The notes beneath the pieces are model-generated. The model was not told the DNA's origin. It did not search any database and was given only the letters and a program-made list of their open reading frames with translations. From Paracoccus zhejiangensis (lineage in GTDB: Bacteria; Pseudomonadota; Alphaproteobacteria; Rhodobacterales; Rhodobacteraceae): a DNA stretch of 64,000 bases. Position numbers and translations under genes: made by a program. Positions 26,459-33,891 of this stretch are shown piece after piece. The stretch lies in NCBI RefSeq assembly GCF_002847445.1, contig NZ_CP025430.1:2790001-2854000 (forward strand), read 5' to 3'. Within the stretch, counting starts at the first letter, position 1. Each line of letters starts with the position of its first letter.

Positions 26459-27233
26459 GGCGCCGAGACATATTTGGCAAAGCCCCGGTCTGCTGCCGGG
26501 GCTTTTCTCGGTTCTGGCGATGCTGGTCCTATGGGCCGTGGCCTCGCAACTGACCGAGCGGCCGCAAATACTGCCCGCGCCCTGGGTGGTGGCCGCGCGC
26601 ATCTGGACGCTGGCCGCCTCGGGCGAACTGTGGTTTCACGCCGGGATGACCCTCTTCCGGGTGCTCGCGAGCTTTGTCATCGCCATGGCCGTGGGCATTG
26701 CGCTGGGGCTGTGGATGGGCCGGTTCCGCACCGCCGATCACTGGCTGAACCCGGCGCTGGTGATCGCGCTGAACATCCCGGCGCTGGTGACGATCGTCCT
26801 GGCCTATATCTGGATCGGGCTGAACGAGGTCGCTGCGATCACCGCCGTGGCGCTGAACAAGATCCCGGTCGTCACCGTCATGCTGCGCGAGGGCAGCCGC
26901 GCGCTGCGCCCCGATCTGGACGACATGGCCTCGGCCTTTCGCATGGGCCGGCTGGAGCGGCTGCGCCATGTCGTCCTGCCGCAACTGGCCCCCTATATCG
27001 CCGGGGCGGCGCGCGCGGGGATCTCGCTGATCTGGAAGATCGTGCTGGTGGTGGAATTCCTCGGCCGCTCGAACGGGGTGGGGTTCAAGATCCACCTTCT
27101 CTTCTCCAGCTTCGACGTGGCGGGTGTGCTGGCCTGGGCGCTGGCCTTCGTCGCCGTCATGCTGCTGATCGACCTGATGATCCTGCGCCCCTGGGAAGCA
27201 CGCGCCAACCGCTGGAGGCGCGATGAGGCTTGA
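26451..27233 (+). CDS. NitT/TauT-type ABC transporter permease
   Basis: The 260-residue inner-membrane protein has about six hydrophobic helices and the EAA-type loop ALRPDLDDMASAFRMGRLERLRHVVLPQLAPYI. It begins with GTG (MNKAPRHIW) inside the end of the binding-protein gene, so the two are translationally coupled. It resembles SsuC/TauC permeases, two copies of which form the channel. The ATPase start overlaps its end by eleven bases. Confidence 0.92.
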   Translation: MNKAPRHIWQSPGLLPGLFSVLAMLVLWAVASQLTERPQILPAPWVVAARIWTLAASGELWFHAGMTLFRVLASFVIAMAVGIALGLWMGRFRTADHWLNPALVIALNIPALVTIVLAYIWIGLNEVAAITAVALNKIPVVTVMLREGSRALRPDLDDMASAFRMGRLERLRHVVLPQLAPYIAGAARAGISLIWKIVLVVEFLGRSNGVGFKIHLLFSSFDVAGVLAWALAFVAVMLLIDLMILRPWEARANRWRRDEA

Positions 27234-27831
27234 TCTGACCGAGAAGCATTTCGCCGAACGCAAGGTACTGGGCGCGCTGGTCCTGCAGGTGGAACGCGGC
27301 CAGCGCATCGCGGTGCTCGGACCCTCGGGCATCGGCAAGTCGACGCTGCTCAGGATCATCGCCGGGCTGGACCGGGAATTCAGCGGGCGGCTGAGTGGCG
27401 AGGACCGGCTGGCGGTGGTGTTTCAGGAACCGACGCTGCTGCCCTGGCGGCGCGCGCTGGAGAACATCACCATCCCCACCGGCTGCGATCCTGCCTTGGC
27501 GCGGCAGTTGATGGGCGAGGTCGGGCTGGCGGGGCGCGAGGGGCAGTTTCCGCGGCAAATGTCGCTGGGTCAGCAGCGCCGGCTGGCGCTGGCCCGCGCC
27601 TTTGCCGCGCGGCCAGATATCCTGTTGATGGACGAACCCTTTGCCAGCCTCGATGCCGAGACGGCGGCGCGGATGATCGATCTGACCGCCGCGCTTCTGG
27701 ATCGCAGCGGGGCGGGGCTGATCCTTGTCACCCATGACGCGGGCGAGCCGGCGCGGCTTGGCGCCAGCGCGGTCACGCTGTCGGGCCAGCCTGCCCGGCT
27801 TCAGCAGGCGCCGCCTTCGCCCGGCGTTTGA
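27223..27831 (+). CDS. NitT/TauT-type ABC transporter ATP-binding protein, short
   Basis: At 202 residues this ATPase is some 50 residues shorter than typical SsuB/TauB proteins but retains the core: Walker A GPSGIGKSTLLRIIAG, Q-loop VVFQEPTLLPW, Walker B DILLMDEPFASLDAE and the switch His in LVTHDAGE. The signature is atypical, MSLGQQRRLALARAF instead of LSGGQxQR. Its 3' end overlaps the convergent glycosyltransferase gene by 59 bases. It completes the three-gene importer. The changed signature may simply be family variation. Confidence 0.9.
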   Translation: MRLDLTEKHFAERKVLGALVLQVERGQRIAVLGPSGIGKSTLLRIIAGLDREFSGRLSGEDRLAVVFQEPTLLPWRRALENITIPTGCDPALARQLMGEVGLAGREGQFPRQMSLGQQRRLALARAFAARPDILLMDEPFASLDAETAARMIDLTAALLDRSGAGLILVTHDAGEPARLGASAVTLSGQPARLQQAPPSPGV

Positions 27832-28549
27832 GCACCTGTTCCAGCTTCAGCCCGGAGAGCGGCGTGCGCTCCTGCATCATCAGCCGGTGTTCGCGCTGCA
27901 TCTCGGGCGGGCGGGCGCGATGGACGCTGTTGAACAGCGAGGTCCGCCAATAGGCGTGCTGCATGTTGCTGGCGATCTCGTCCTTCTCGCGCGGCAGGAT
28001 CCACATGCTGCGCGCCGCGCGGGCGTGCAGTCGGGCATGGCGCAGATCGACGAAGCCGGCGGCCGAGATCACCTCGTCCAGCACGGGCAGGTTGCGGCCC
28101 AGCATGCAGGCGGTGCCGGTACCCAGAATGTCCACCTTGGTGATGTGCTGCGCCGGCTTGTGGAAGAGAAAATTCCGCCACAACGATTCATCGGTCTGCT
28201 TCTTGTAGACCCAGGCATTGCCCTGGAAGCCCAGCACATTGTCGTCGGGATCCAGCAGGTCGAACCCGGCCAGCGTGCGGGCGACATAGTCGGGCGGATA
28301 GAGGATGTCGTCATCGATGGTGAAAACGAAATCGTCGGGCGCCGGCGGGAAGGCGAACTTGCCCGCATCCTTCAGGTCACGCTCGGGGATCATCGCCTCG
28401 ATCTTGGCGTCACCCTTCAGCTCGGCGGGGATCGCGTCGTACTGGTTCAGGCAGAGGCACAGCCGGTCCACCTGTGGCAGGATCGTCTGGACCGTCTGCA
28501 TCAGGATGCCGGACCGGATGGGAAAGGTTGCCAGATGGGCCCGGATCAT
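27773..28549 (-). CDS. Glycosyltransferase-like protein
   Basis: The 258-residue cytoplasmic protein starts MIRAHLATFPIRSGILMQTVQTILPQVDRLCLCLNQYD and contains FVFTIDDDILYPPDY, a DxD-type nucleotide-sugar/metal motif of GT-A fold (family 2-like) glycosyltransferases. I chose the second ATG at 28549 because GAGG lies six bases upstream; the first at 28567 is the alternative. It has no membrane helix. Donor and acceptor are unknown. Its C-terminus is encoded antisense to the end of the ABC ATPase gene (59-base convergent overlap). It does not obviously belong to the methanol pathway. Confidence 0.8.
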   Translation of the reverse strand: MIRAHLATFPIRSGILMQTVQTILPQVDRLCLCLNQYDAIPAELKGDAKIEAMIPERDLKDAGKFAFPPAPDDFVFTIDDDILYPPDYVARTLAGFDLLDPDDNVLGFQGNAWVYKKQTDESLWRNFLFHKPAQHITKVDILGTGTACMLGRNLPVLDEVISAAGFVDLRHARLHARAARSMWILPREKDEIASNMQHAYWRTSLFNSVHRARPPEMQREHRLMMQERTPLSGLKLEQVLKRRAKAAPAEAGQAGPTA

Positions 28550-28614
28550 CGCCGCCTCGCGCTGCATTCGGCAGGCAGGATGCGCGAGGCCGCGCGGGCG
28601 CGCAATGGCCGGGT

Positions 28615-29391
28615 TCAGCCGGCGGCGTCGAAGACCTGGTCCCAGACCTGCCCTTCAGTATCCTCGACATGGACCGAGATCGGCTGGCCATTCGGCTCAT
28701 AGCCAAAGCGGAAAACCGGGTCCTCGCTGACCGAAATGCCCGCCGACATGGTGAACAGCAGCTCCTCGCCCTGCCGCACCTCGAGCTTGTCGATGAAATG
28801 TGCGGGGATGTTCAGCAGCGTCACTTGGTCGCGCTGCAGGCCCGAGAAGTTCGGATGGCGGATCATCAGCGTGCCGATGGTGCGGCCCTCCTCGGCGACC
28901 GATTTCCAGCGCATTTGGCCCATCGTCTCGGCCACCGCCGCCATGTCCTTGCCCGCCGGGGCCGAACAGCCGCCAGAGGCTTTCACGAAGCGCCCGGCCA
29001 TGACCGTGTCGCCGCCCTCGGTGGTGGCAATGCCGCGCACGTCGGAATAGGCGTTCACCCGCATCCGCACCTCGAAATCGAGCGGCATCAGCGCCGGGCC
29101 AAAACTGTATTCGGCGGCGACCGGGGCCGGGTTCTCGTCGATCACAACGGTCAGGTCGGTGATCGCCGCGCCGCCTGCGGGCTGGGTGATGTGGATCGGC
29201 ACCAGCGCCGCGTCATTGGCGCGGATCGGCGCGGTCAGGTCGAACACCGCCGGATCGACGGGCGGCTCGGCCGTCAGGCCGACGACGCTTTCGCGCAGAT
29301 CGTCCCATGTGGCCGAGGGTTGCAGCGGGTTGTCCTCGGCCAGTGCCGGGGTGGCCAGCGCGAGGAAGGCCAGGGTCAGAAAGGGTCGCAT
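28615..29391 (-). CDS. Quinoprotein dehydrogenase-associated SoxYZ-like carrier protein
   Basis: A 258-residue periplasmic protein; the ATG at 29391 follows AGGAGG and begins a signal peptide (MRPFLTLAFLALATPALA). The first half resembles SoxY and carries a single cysteine in KASGGCSAPAG near residue 143, equivalent to the swinging-arm GGC of SoxY. The second half (HPNFSGLQRDQ, AHFIDKLEVRQGEELLFTMSAGISVSEDP) resembles SoxZ. Such fused SoxYZ-like carriers are a recognised companion of PQQ-dependent alcohol dehydrogenases, with an unproven role in carrying an intermediate. The gene sits two bases after pqqE and ends the pqq operon. Confidence 0.88.
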   Translation of the reverse strand: MRPFLTLAFLALATPALAEDNPLQPSATWDDLRESVVGLTAEPPVDPAVFDLTAPIRANDAALVPIHITQPAGGAAITDLTVVIDENPAPVAAEYSFGPALMPLDFEVRMRVNAYSDVRGIATTEGGDTVMAGRFVKASGGCSAPAGKDMAAVAETMGQMRWKSVAEEGRTIGTLMIRHPNFSGLQRDQVTLLNIPAHFIDKLEVRQGEELLFTMSAGISVSEDPVFRFGYEPNGQPISVHVEDTEGQVWDQVFDAAG

Positions 29392-29393
29392 CG

Positions 29394-30530
29394 TCAACCT
29401 CCTTTCGTCATGCGGCGATAGATCAGCGCCTCGGTCGGGCTGGCGGCATCCGCCTCGGCCCGGGCGACGACCTGTTCGTGCAGCGGCGATTTCGAGCAGA
29501 CCGGATCAGTTGCCCGCGCATCGCCCGCCAATGCCATAGCCTGACACCGACAGCCGCCAAAATCCACGGTTTTCCGCTCACATGTCTGGCATGGCTCGGG
29601 CATCCATGCCGTGCCGCGGAAGGCGTTGAAGCTGTCCGAGAGGCTCCAGATCTCGGCAAGGCTGCGCTCGCGCACGGTCTCGAAGGCCATGCCCTTGATC
29701 GACTGCGCCGCATGGCAGGGCAGCACCGTGCCGTCGGGCGTGACGTTCAGCCCGGTCGAGCCCCAGCCGCCCATGCAGGCCTTGGGATAGATGGCGTGGT
29801 GATCGGCGGGGACGTAATCGATGACCATGCGGCCCCTGAGGCGCAGGCGCGCGTCATTCACCACCTGCCGCGCGAATGCGGCCTGTTCGCGGGTGGGCAT
29901 CAGCGCGGCGCGGTTCAGATCGGCCCAGCCATGGAACTGCACCGTCGCCACCTCGATCCGCCTTGCGCCCAGACGCTCGGCCAGATCGATCATCTCGGGC
30001 AGGCGTTCCATGTTCTGGCGATGGACGACGGCATTGATGGTCAGCGGAAAGCCGATCTCGGTGACCCAGTCGGCAAAGGCCATCTTCTTGTCCCAAGATC
30101 CCGGATGGCCGCTGATCCGGTCGGCCATGTCGGGGCGGATACCCTGCAGGGACAGTTGCACATGCTCGACCCCCGCGCTGTCCAGCTCCTCCAGCCGCGC
30201 GCGGGTGATGCCGATGCCCGAGGTGATGAGGTTCACATAAAGCCCGGCATCCCGCGCCCCCGCGACGATCTCTGCCAGATCGCGCCGCGCGCCGGGTTCT
30301 CCGCCCGAGATATGGACCTGCAAGACGCCCAGATCGGCGGCCTCGCGGAACACTCGCGCCCAGTCGGCGGGCGACAGCTCGCCACCGGCGCGGGTCAGTT
30401 CCACCGGGTTCGAGCAATAGGGGCAGGCCAGCGGGCAGCGGTGCGTCACCTCGGCCAGCATGGCCATGGGCGCGCGAGGTGTGACGGGATTGCCGTCAAG
30501 GTCGCGGGGCTGGGCGGGCAGGTCCTTCAT
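29394..30530 (-). CDS. pqqE: PqqA peptide cyclase, radical SAM enzyme PqqE
   Basis: This 378-residue radical S-adenosylmethionine enzyme forms the carbon-carbon cross-link between Glu and Tyr of PqqA, the first committed step of PQQ synthesis. The SAM cluster motif is HRCPLACPYC (Cys32, Cys36, Cys39 from the chosen start). The C-terminal SPASM-type region has CMGGWGS and PCQTCERKTVDFGGCRCQA, ligands for auxiliary iron-sulphur clusters. The start MKDLPAQP at 30530 overlaps the pqqD stop by ATGA. It acts with PqqD as peptide chaperone. Confidence 0.97.
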   Translation of the reverse strand: MKDLPAQPRDLDGNPVTPRAPMAMLAEVTHRCPLACPYCSNPVELTRAGGELSPADWARVFREAADLGVLQVHISGGEPGARRDLAEIVAGARDAGLYVNLITSGIGITRARLEELDSAGVEHVQLSLQGIRPDMADRISGHPGSWDKKMAFADWVTEIGFPLTINAVVHRQNMERLPEMIDLAERLGARRIEVATVQFHGWADLNRAALMPTREQAAFARQVVNDARLRLRGRMVIDYVPADHHAIYPKACMGGWGSTGLNVTPDGTVLPCHAAQSIKGMAFETVRERSLAEIWSLSDSFNAFRGTAWMPEPCQTCERKTVDFGGCRCQAMALAGDARATDPVCSKSPLHEQVVARAEADAASPTEALIYRRMTKGG

Positions 30531-30820
30531 GGCGCGTCCTTCACGAAGACCATGCGGCGTTCGATCAGGCCGGTCAGGAAGTCGCAAATATCACCGGCGA
30601 TCTGATCCTCCGGCGCGTTGTATCGGCTGGCGAGGTCGCGGGCGATCTGGCCCATGCTGCGCGCACCGTCGAGTTCCGACAGGATGGCATCGCCGATCTG
30701 GTCAAGCTGCATCGCGCGCTCCGGTGCCTGAAGGATGCGCAGACCCCGCACCCGGTCATCGGCCAGCCTCACCCCGCGCGGCAGGTAGGGCACCTGGTCG
30801 GGCGCGATCAGCGGGGTCAT
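30527..30820 (-). CDS. pqqD: PqqA-binding chaperone PqqD
   Basis: The 97-residue protein presents the PqqA peptide to PqqE. It starts MTPLIAPDQVPYLPRGVRL and contains LQAPERAMQLDQIGDAIL and YNAPEDQIAGDICDFLTGLIERRMV, the winged-helix RiPP-recognition fold of PqqD. Start at 30820 was preferred over a longer frame because it overlaps the pqqC stop by ATGA. It overlaps pqqE by ATGA too. Confidence 0.96.
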   Translation of the reverse strand: MTPLIAPDQVPYLPRGVRLADDRVRGLRILQAPERAMQLDQIGDAILSELDGARSMGQIARDLASRYNAPEDQIAGDICDFLTGLIERRMVFVKDAP

Positions 30821-31566
30821 GCCATGCCCTCGCCGGGCTGCCATGCGCCGGGTGGGATATGGCCTTCGACATAGCCATGCCAGAGGGCATCCAACTGCGC
30901 CCAGAGCACATCGGTCTTGAAGGTCAGCGCGGCGGCGGCGGCATCTTGTTTCTCCAGCGTGTCGGCATGGGTCAGGACATAGTCGAGACCGAAGGCCACA
31001 TCCTCGGGCGCCTCGGTCAGCCGCTTCTTGAAATAGGCGAGGCTGCTGTCATCGGCGAAATCGTAATGAGCCAGCAGGCCCTCGATCCGCTGCGCGTGGA
31101 TCCTGGGGGCGAAAAGCTCGGTCAGGCTGGCGGCCACGGCGTCGAGCAGTGGCATGTCACGGACGAAGCGGACATAGGCCTCGACCGCGAAGCGGGTCGC
31201 CGGCATGATGCCCACGCCCGAGGCGACGTAATCCGGGCTCAGCCCCACGGCCTGCGCCAAAGCCAGCCAGCGGCGGATGCCACCGCCCTCGGTCACGCCG
31301 CCATCGTGATCCTCGATCCGCTTGCGCCAGACGCGGCGCAGGTCGGGATCCTCGACCCGCGACAGGAAGGCCGCATCCTTCATTGGAATGTGCGACTGGT
31401 ACATCCAGCGATTGATGACCCATGCCCGGACCTCGTCGGGCGTGCAGGCACCGCCATGCAGCCTTGCGTGGAACGGGTGGCGGTCGTGATAGCGTTCCGC
31501 GCCGATGGCGCGCAGCCTTGCCTCGAAATCGGCGCGGCTCTGCGCCTGCTGCGGAAGGTCTTTCAT
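30817..31566 (-). CDS. pqqC: Pyrroloquinoline-quinone synthase PqqC
   Basis: The 249-residue cofactor-free oxidase catalyses the last step of PQQ synthesis, an eight-electron oxidation and ring closure. The sequence HPFHARLHGGACTPDEVRAWVINRWMYQ and the segment RKRIEDHDGG are characteristic, and the length is normal. The true start is ATG 31566 (MKDLPQQAQ), overlapping the pqqB stop by ATGA; the longer open frame upstream is antisense-free noise. It lies in the order B-C-D-E as in most alphaproteobacteria. Confidence 0.97.
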   Translation of the reverse strand: MKDLPQQAQSRADFEARLRAIGAERYHDRHPFHARLHGGACTPDEVRAWVINRWMYQSHIPMKDAAFLSRVEDPDLRRVWRKRIEDHDGGVTEGGGIRRWLALAQAVGLSPDYVASGVGIMPATRFAVEAYVRFVRDMPLLDAVAASLTELFAPRIHAQRIEGLLAHYDFADDSSLAYFKKRLTEAPEDVAFGLDYVLTHADTLEKQDAAAAALTFKTDVLWAQLDALWHGYVEGHIPPGAWQPGEGMA

Positions 31567-32444
31567 AGGGTGATCTCCATGCCGTCGCGGCCGATCTGCC
31601 AGCCGCTGTCGCGGGCCTCGGCCGATTGCGGGCTGGCCGGATCGGTCAGCGGGTTGGAATTGTTGAGATGAACGAAGATGCGCTGGCCGGTGGGCACCTG
31701 CGCCAGCGCGCGGATGCTGTCCGAGGCCGACAGATGGCCCATGCGGCGGCCGGTTTTCTGGCCCAGCCCGGCAGCGATCATCTCGCCATCCTGCCACAGC
31801 GTGCCATCGAACATCAGCAGATCAGCGGCGGCGATGCGGGCCTTGAGCCAACCCGGCAGATCAGCACAGCCGGGGATATAGAGCGCGCGGCGGTCGCCCG
31901 CCATCAGTTCGACGCCCACGGTATTCTCGCCCATCAGCCCGGTCTCGACCTGCTCGCCCTCGAGATAGAGTGGCACCTTGCCCGGCACGGCGAACAGCGT
32001 CGCGGTCAGGCCGGGGGCAAGGTCGAAGGGCTGATCCAGCGCGATGGGCCGGCGCGGCACGAAATCGGGGTTCACCGCGCTCAGCATCGGGTTGGCGTCC
32101 AGTGCAGCGAGAATGGTTTCGGTGCCGAAGAGGTCGAAAGGCTGACTTTCGCGCAGTGTCAGCAGGCCCGCCACATGGTCGATATCGCCATTGGTCACCA
32201 GAACCGAGCGAAGCGGCATCTGGCGCAACCCGGACGGATGCAGCGCCGGGGTGGCGGCCAGTTGCGTGCGGATATCGGGCGAGGCGTTGATGATCGCCCA
32301 GTCCTGCCCGTTGGCGGACAGGGCAATGCTGCTTTGACTCATCGGCGGAATCCGCCCGTCCCGCGCCGCCTTGCAGTTGGCGCAGCCGCAATTCCATTGC
32401 GGCAGTCCACCGCCCGCCGCCGCGCCCAGGATGATGATCCGCAT
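31563..32444 (-). CDS. pqqB: PQQ biosynthesis hydroxylase PqqB
   Basis: This 293-residue metallo-beta-lactamase-fold protein hydroxylates the tyrosine of the processed PqqA dipeptide. The start MRIIILGAAAGGGLPQWNC and the zinc motif NCGCANCK (CxCxxC) are diagnostic, as are VTNGDIDHVAGLLTLRE and the C-terminal VHLNNSNPLTDP. It follows pqqA after 73 bases that contain a stem-loop, and it is coupled to pqqC. Confidence 0.97.
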   Translation of the reverse strand: MRIIILGAAAGGGLPQWNCGCANCKAARDGRIPPMSQSSIALSANGQDWAIINASPDIRTQLAATPALHPSGLRQMPLRSVLVTNGDIDHVAGLLTLRESQPFDLFGTETILAALDANPMLSAVNPDFVPRRPIALDQPFDLAPGLTATLFAVPGKVPLYLEGEQVETGLMGENTVGVELMAGDRRALYIPGCADLPGWLKARIAAADLLMFDGTLWQDGEMIAAGLGQKTGRRMGHLSASDSIRALAQVPTGQRIFVHLNNSNPLTDPASPQSAEARDSGWQIGRDGMEITL

Positions 32445-32462
32445 CTTGCCCCGAAATGAAAC

Positions 32463-32491
32463 GATCCCGCCCGGTCAGGCCGGACGGGACC
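32463..32491 (-). terminator. Stem-loop between pqqA and pqqB
   Basis: A 12-bp stem with a five-base loop lies 27 bases after the pqqA stop; two of the pairs are G-U wobbles in the minus-strand RNA. A partial terminator or stabilising hairpin here would leave more pqqA than pqqBCDE mRNA, as known in other PQQ producers, since PqqA is consumed one per PQQ. Confidence 0.6.
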
Positions 32492-32517
32492 GTTCTCTCA
32501 TGTCCGGCCCGTTCTTG

Positions 32518-32610
32518 TCAGAACAGGACCGGCTCGTCTTCGGCCGGGGCGTACATGTTGATTTCCATGCCGCAGGCGACTTCTTTCAGAACGGGTTTAG
32601 TCCAGGCCAT
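32518..32610 (-). CDS. pqqA: PQQ precursor peptide PqqA
   Basis: A 30-residue peptide that supplies the glutamate and tyrosine of PQQ. It begins MAWTKPVLKEVACGMEINMY; the conserved pair is Glu16 and Tyr20 (ExxxY), and the peptide ends APAEDEPVLF. The ribosome-binding site GAGGAGGAA lies just upstream. It is the first gene of the pqqABCDE operon, with a promoter at 32639-32666. It is short enough to be missed by length-limited gene finders. Confidence 0.97.
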   Translation of the reverse strand: MAWTKPVLKEVACGMEINMYAPAEDEPVLF

Positions 32611-32638
32611 CGGGTTCCTCCTCGTCTATGCCCGACAC

Positions 32639-32681
32639 ATGCTAGGATAAGTGCGCAACAGGTCAACGCGACCTAAGTCGC
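32639..32681 (-). promoter_or_regulatory. pqqA promoter with near-palindromic activator-type site
   Basis: On the minus strand -35 TTGACC (32661-32666), a 16-base spacer and -10 TAGCAT (32639-32644) make a good promoter 28 bases before the pqqA ATG. The imperfect palindrome GCGACTTAGGTCGC (32668-32681) is one base upstream of the -35, the position expected for an activator such as a LuxR-type response regulator. FlhR is the obvious candidate; binding is inferred. Confidence 0.55.
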
Positions 32682-32732
32682 AACGCCGCTGGGGGCCGGC
32701 GAGAATCGTGACGAACCGGGAAAGATTGGCAC

Positions 32733-33788
32733 ATGTTCCATCTCATTTTGACTGCCTGCGTCGCCGCAAATTCCGGGCAATGCCTGGACCTGCTGCTACC
32801 CGAGGGCGATGCGGCGACGCAGCAGGATTGTCTTGCGGCGGCGCAGCGAATCAGTGGTGAGTGGATCGCAGCGCGGCCCGACCTGACCGCCACCAAGTCG
32901 ACCTGCCGCGAGACCACCGAGGTCGAGACCGTCGATCTGGAAGAGGTTGCGCCCGGCATCTGGGTTCGTCGCGGAATCATCGCCCAGATCGAGGCCGAGA
33001 ATCGCGGCCGGATCGCCAACCTGTCGGTGGTCATCGGCCGGGACAGCGTGGCGGTCATCGATGCGGGCGCCAGCAGGGCCGAGGGTCAGGCGCTTTACGC
33101 CGCGATCCGGCGGCTGACGATGAAGCCGATCAGCCACCTGGTCCTGACCCATATGCATCCCGATCACGTCCTGGGCGCCTCGGTCTTCACCGAGGCCGGG
33201 GCGACGGTCATGGCCAGCGCCAAGCTGCCGCCGGCGCTTGAGGCGCGGGCGATGACCTACCTGGAGAATTTCGATCGCATCCTTGGTCCGCGAGAAATGA
33301 TCGGGACCAGCATCACCCTGCCCGTCGCGCTGGTGGAGGAGAGCGACCGGATCGATCTGGGCGAACGGGTTCTGGAGCTGCGGGCGGTGCTCACCGCCCA
33401 TACCGACAATGATCTGATGGTGCGCGACGAGACCACGGGAGCGCTGTTCACCGGCGATCTGGTCTTTCGTGGCCTGACCCCGGTGGTCGATGGCTCGATC
33501 AACGGATGGTTGAACTGGCTGGCCGAGCCCCCCGCCCCTGGCGGGGTGATCGTGCCCGGTCATGGTGAAATTGCACAAAACTGGCAGGAAGCTGTTGCCA
33601 AACAAGCCGATCTGCTGGTCCAATTGCGTGATTCGGTCCGCAAATCGATCGCATCCGGGCAGCCCATGTCCGTCGCCGTTCCCGAAATAGTCGACCAGCT
33701 TCAGGGCCTTGCAGATGGATGGACGGACTTCCCCGAGACGATCGCCCGCGATGCCACCGCCGCTTACAAGGAGCTGGAGTGGGAGTAA
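32733..33788 (+). CDS. Quinoprotein relay system zinc metallohydrolase (type 2)
   Basis: The 351-residue protein has a metallo-beta-lactamase fold: zinc motif THMHPDHVLG near residue 133, a TGDLVFRG segment and the late PGHGE. The first 65 or so residues form a separate segment with several cysteines (ACVAAN, GQCLDLL, QQDCLAA, KSTCRE). This combination matches the zinc metallohydrolases that accompany PQQ-dependent dehydrogenases and SoxYZ-like carriers, and it sits divergently from pqqA. A thioester or similar bond on the carrier is the supposed substrate (inference). The ribosome-binding site is weak (GGGAAAG). Confidence 0.86.
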   Translation: MFHLILTACVAANSGQCLDLLLPEGDAATQQDCLAAAQRISGEWIAARPDLTATKSTCRETTEVETVDLEEVAPGIWVRRGIIAQIEAENRGRIANLSVVIGRDSVAVIDAGASRAEGQALYAAIRRLTMKPISHLVLTHMHPDHVLGASVFTEAGATVMASAKLPPALEARAMTYLENFDRILGPREMIGTSITLPVALVEESDRIDLGERVLELRAVLTAHTDNDLMVRDETTGALFTGDLVFRGLTPVVDGSINGWLNWLAEPPAPGGVIVPGHGEIAQNWQEAVAKQADLLVQLRDSVRKSIASGQPMSVAVPEIVDQLQGLADGWTDFPETIARDATAAYKELEWE

Positions 33789-33795
33789 CAAATGA

Positions 33796-33833
33796 TTGAC
33801 AAAGTCTTAACTTTCTCGGATGTTGGCGCTAAC
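33796..33833 (+). promoter_or_regulatory. Promoter and LacI-like operator of the agl operon
   Basis: TTGACA (33796-33801) with a 17-base spacer leads to a weak -10 GATGTT (33819-33824), overlapped by GTTGGCGCTAAC (33822-33833). Ten of its twelve positions are symmetric, close to the GTTAGCGCTAAC form used by many LacI-family regulators. No regulator gene is adjacent, so an agl repressor would have to be encoded elsewhere. Confidence 0.5.
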
Positions 33834-33891
33834 AGACCGCTTCCGGCCTGAGCGTCAAGCTCGGGTGCAGCCGAAGAAACTGGGAGGAATA

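Noticed and set aside
33792..33851. A 19-codon frame (MIDKVLTFSDVGANRPLPA) before aglE as a leader peptide
   Set aside because: It overlaps the -35 and -10 of the presumed aglE promoter, has no ribosome-binding site and no regulatory codon run. It is probably chance.
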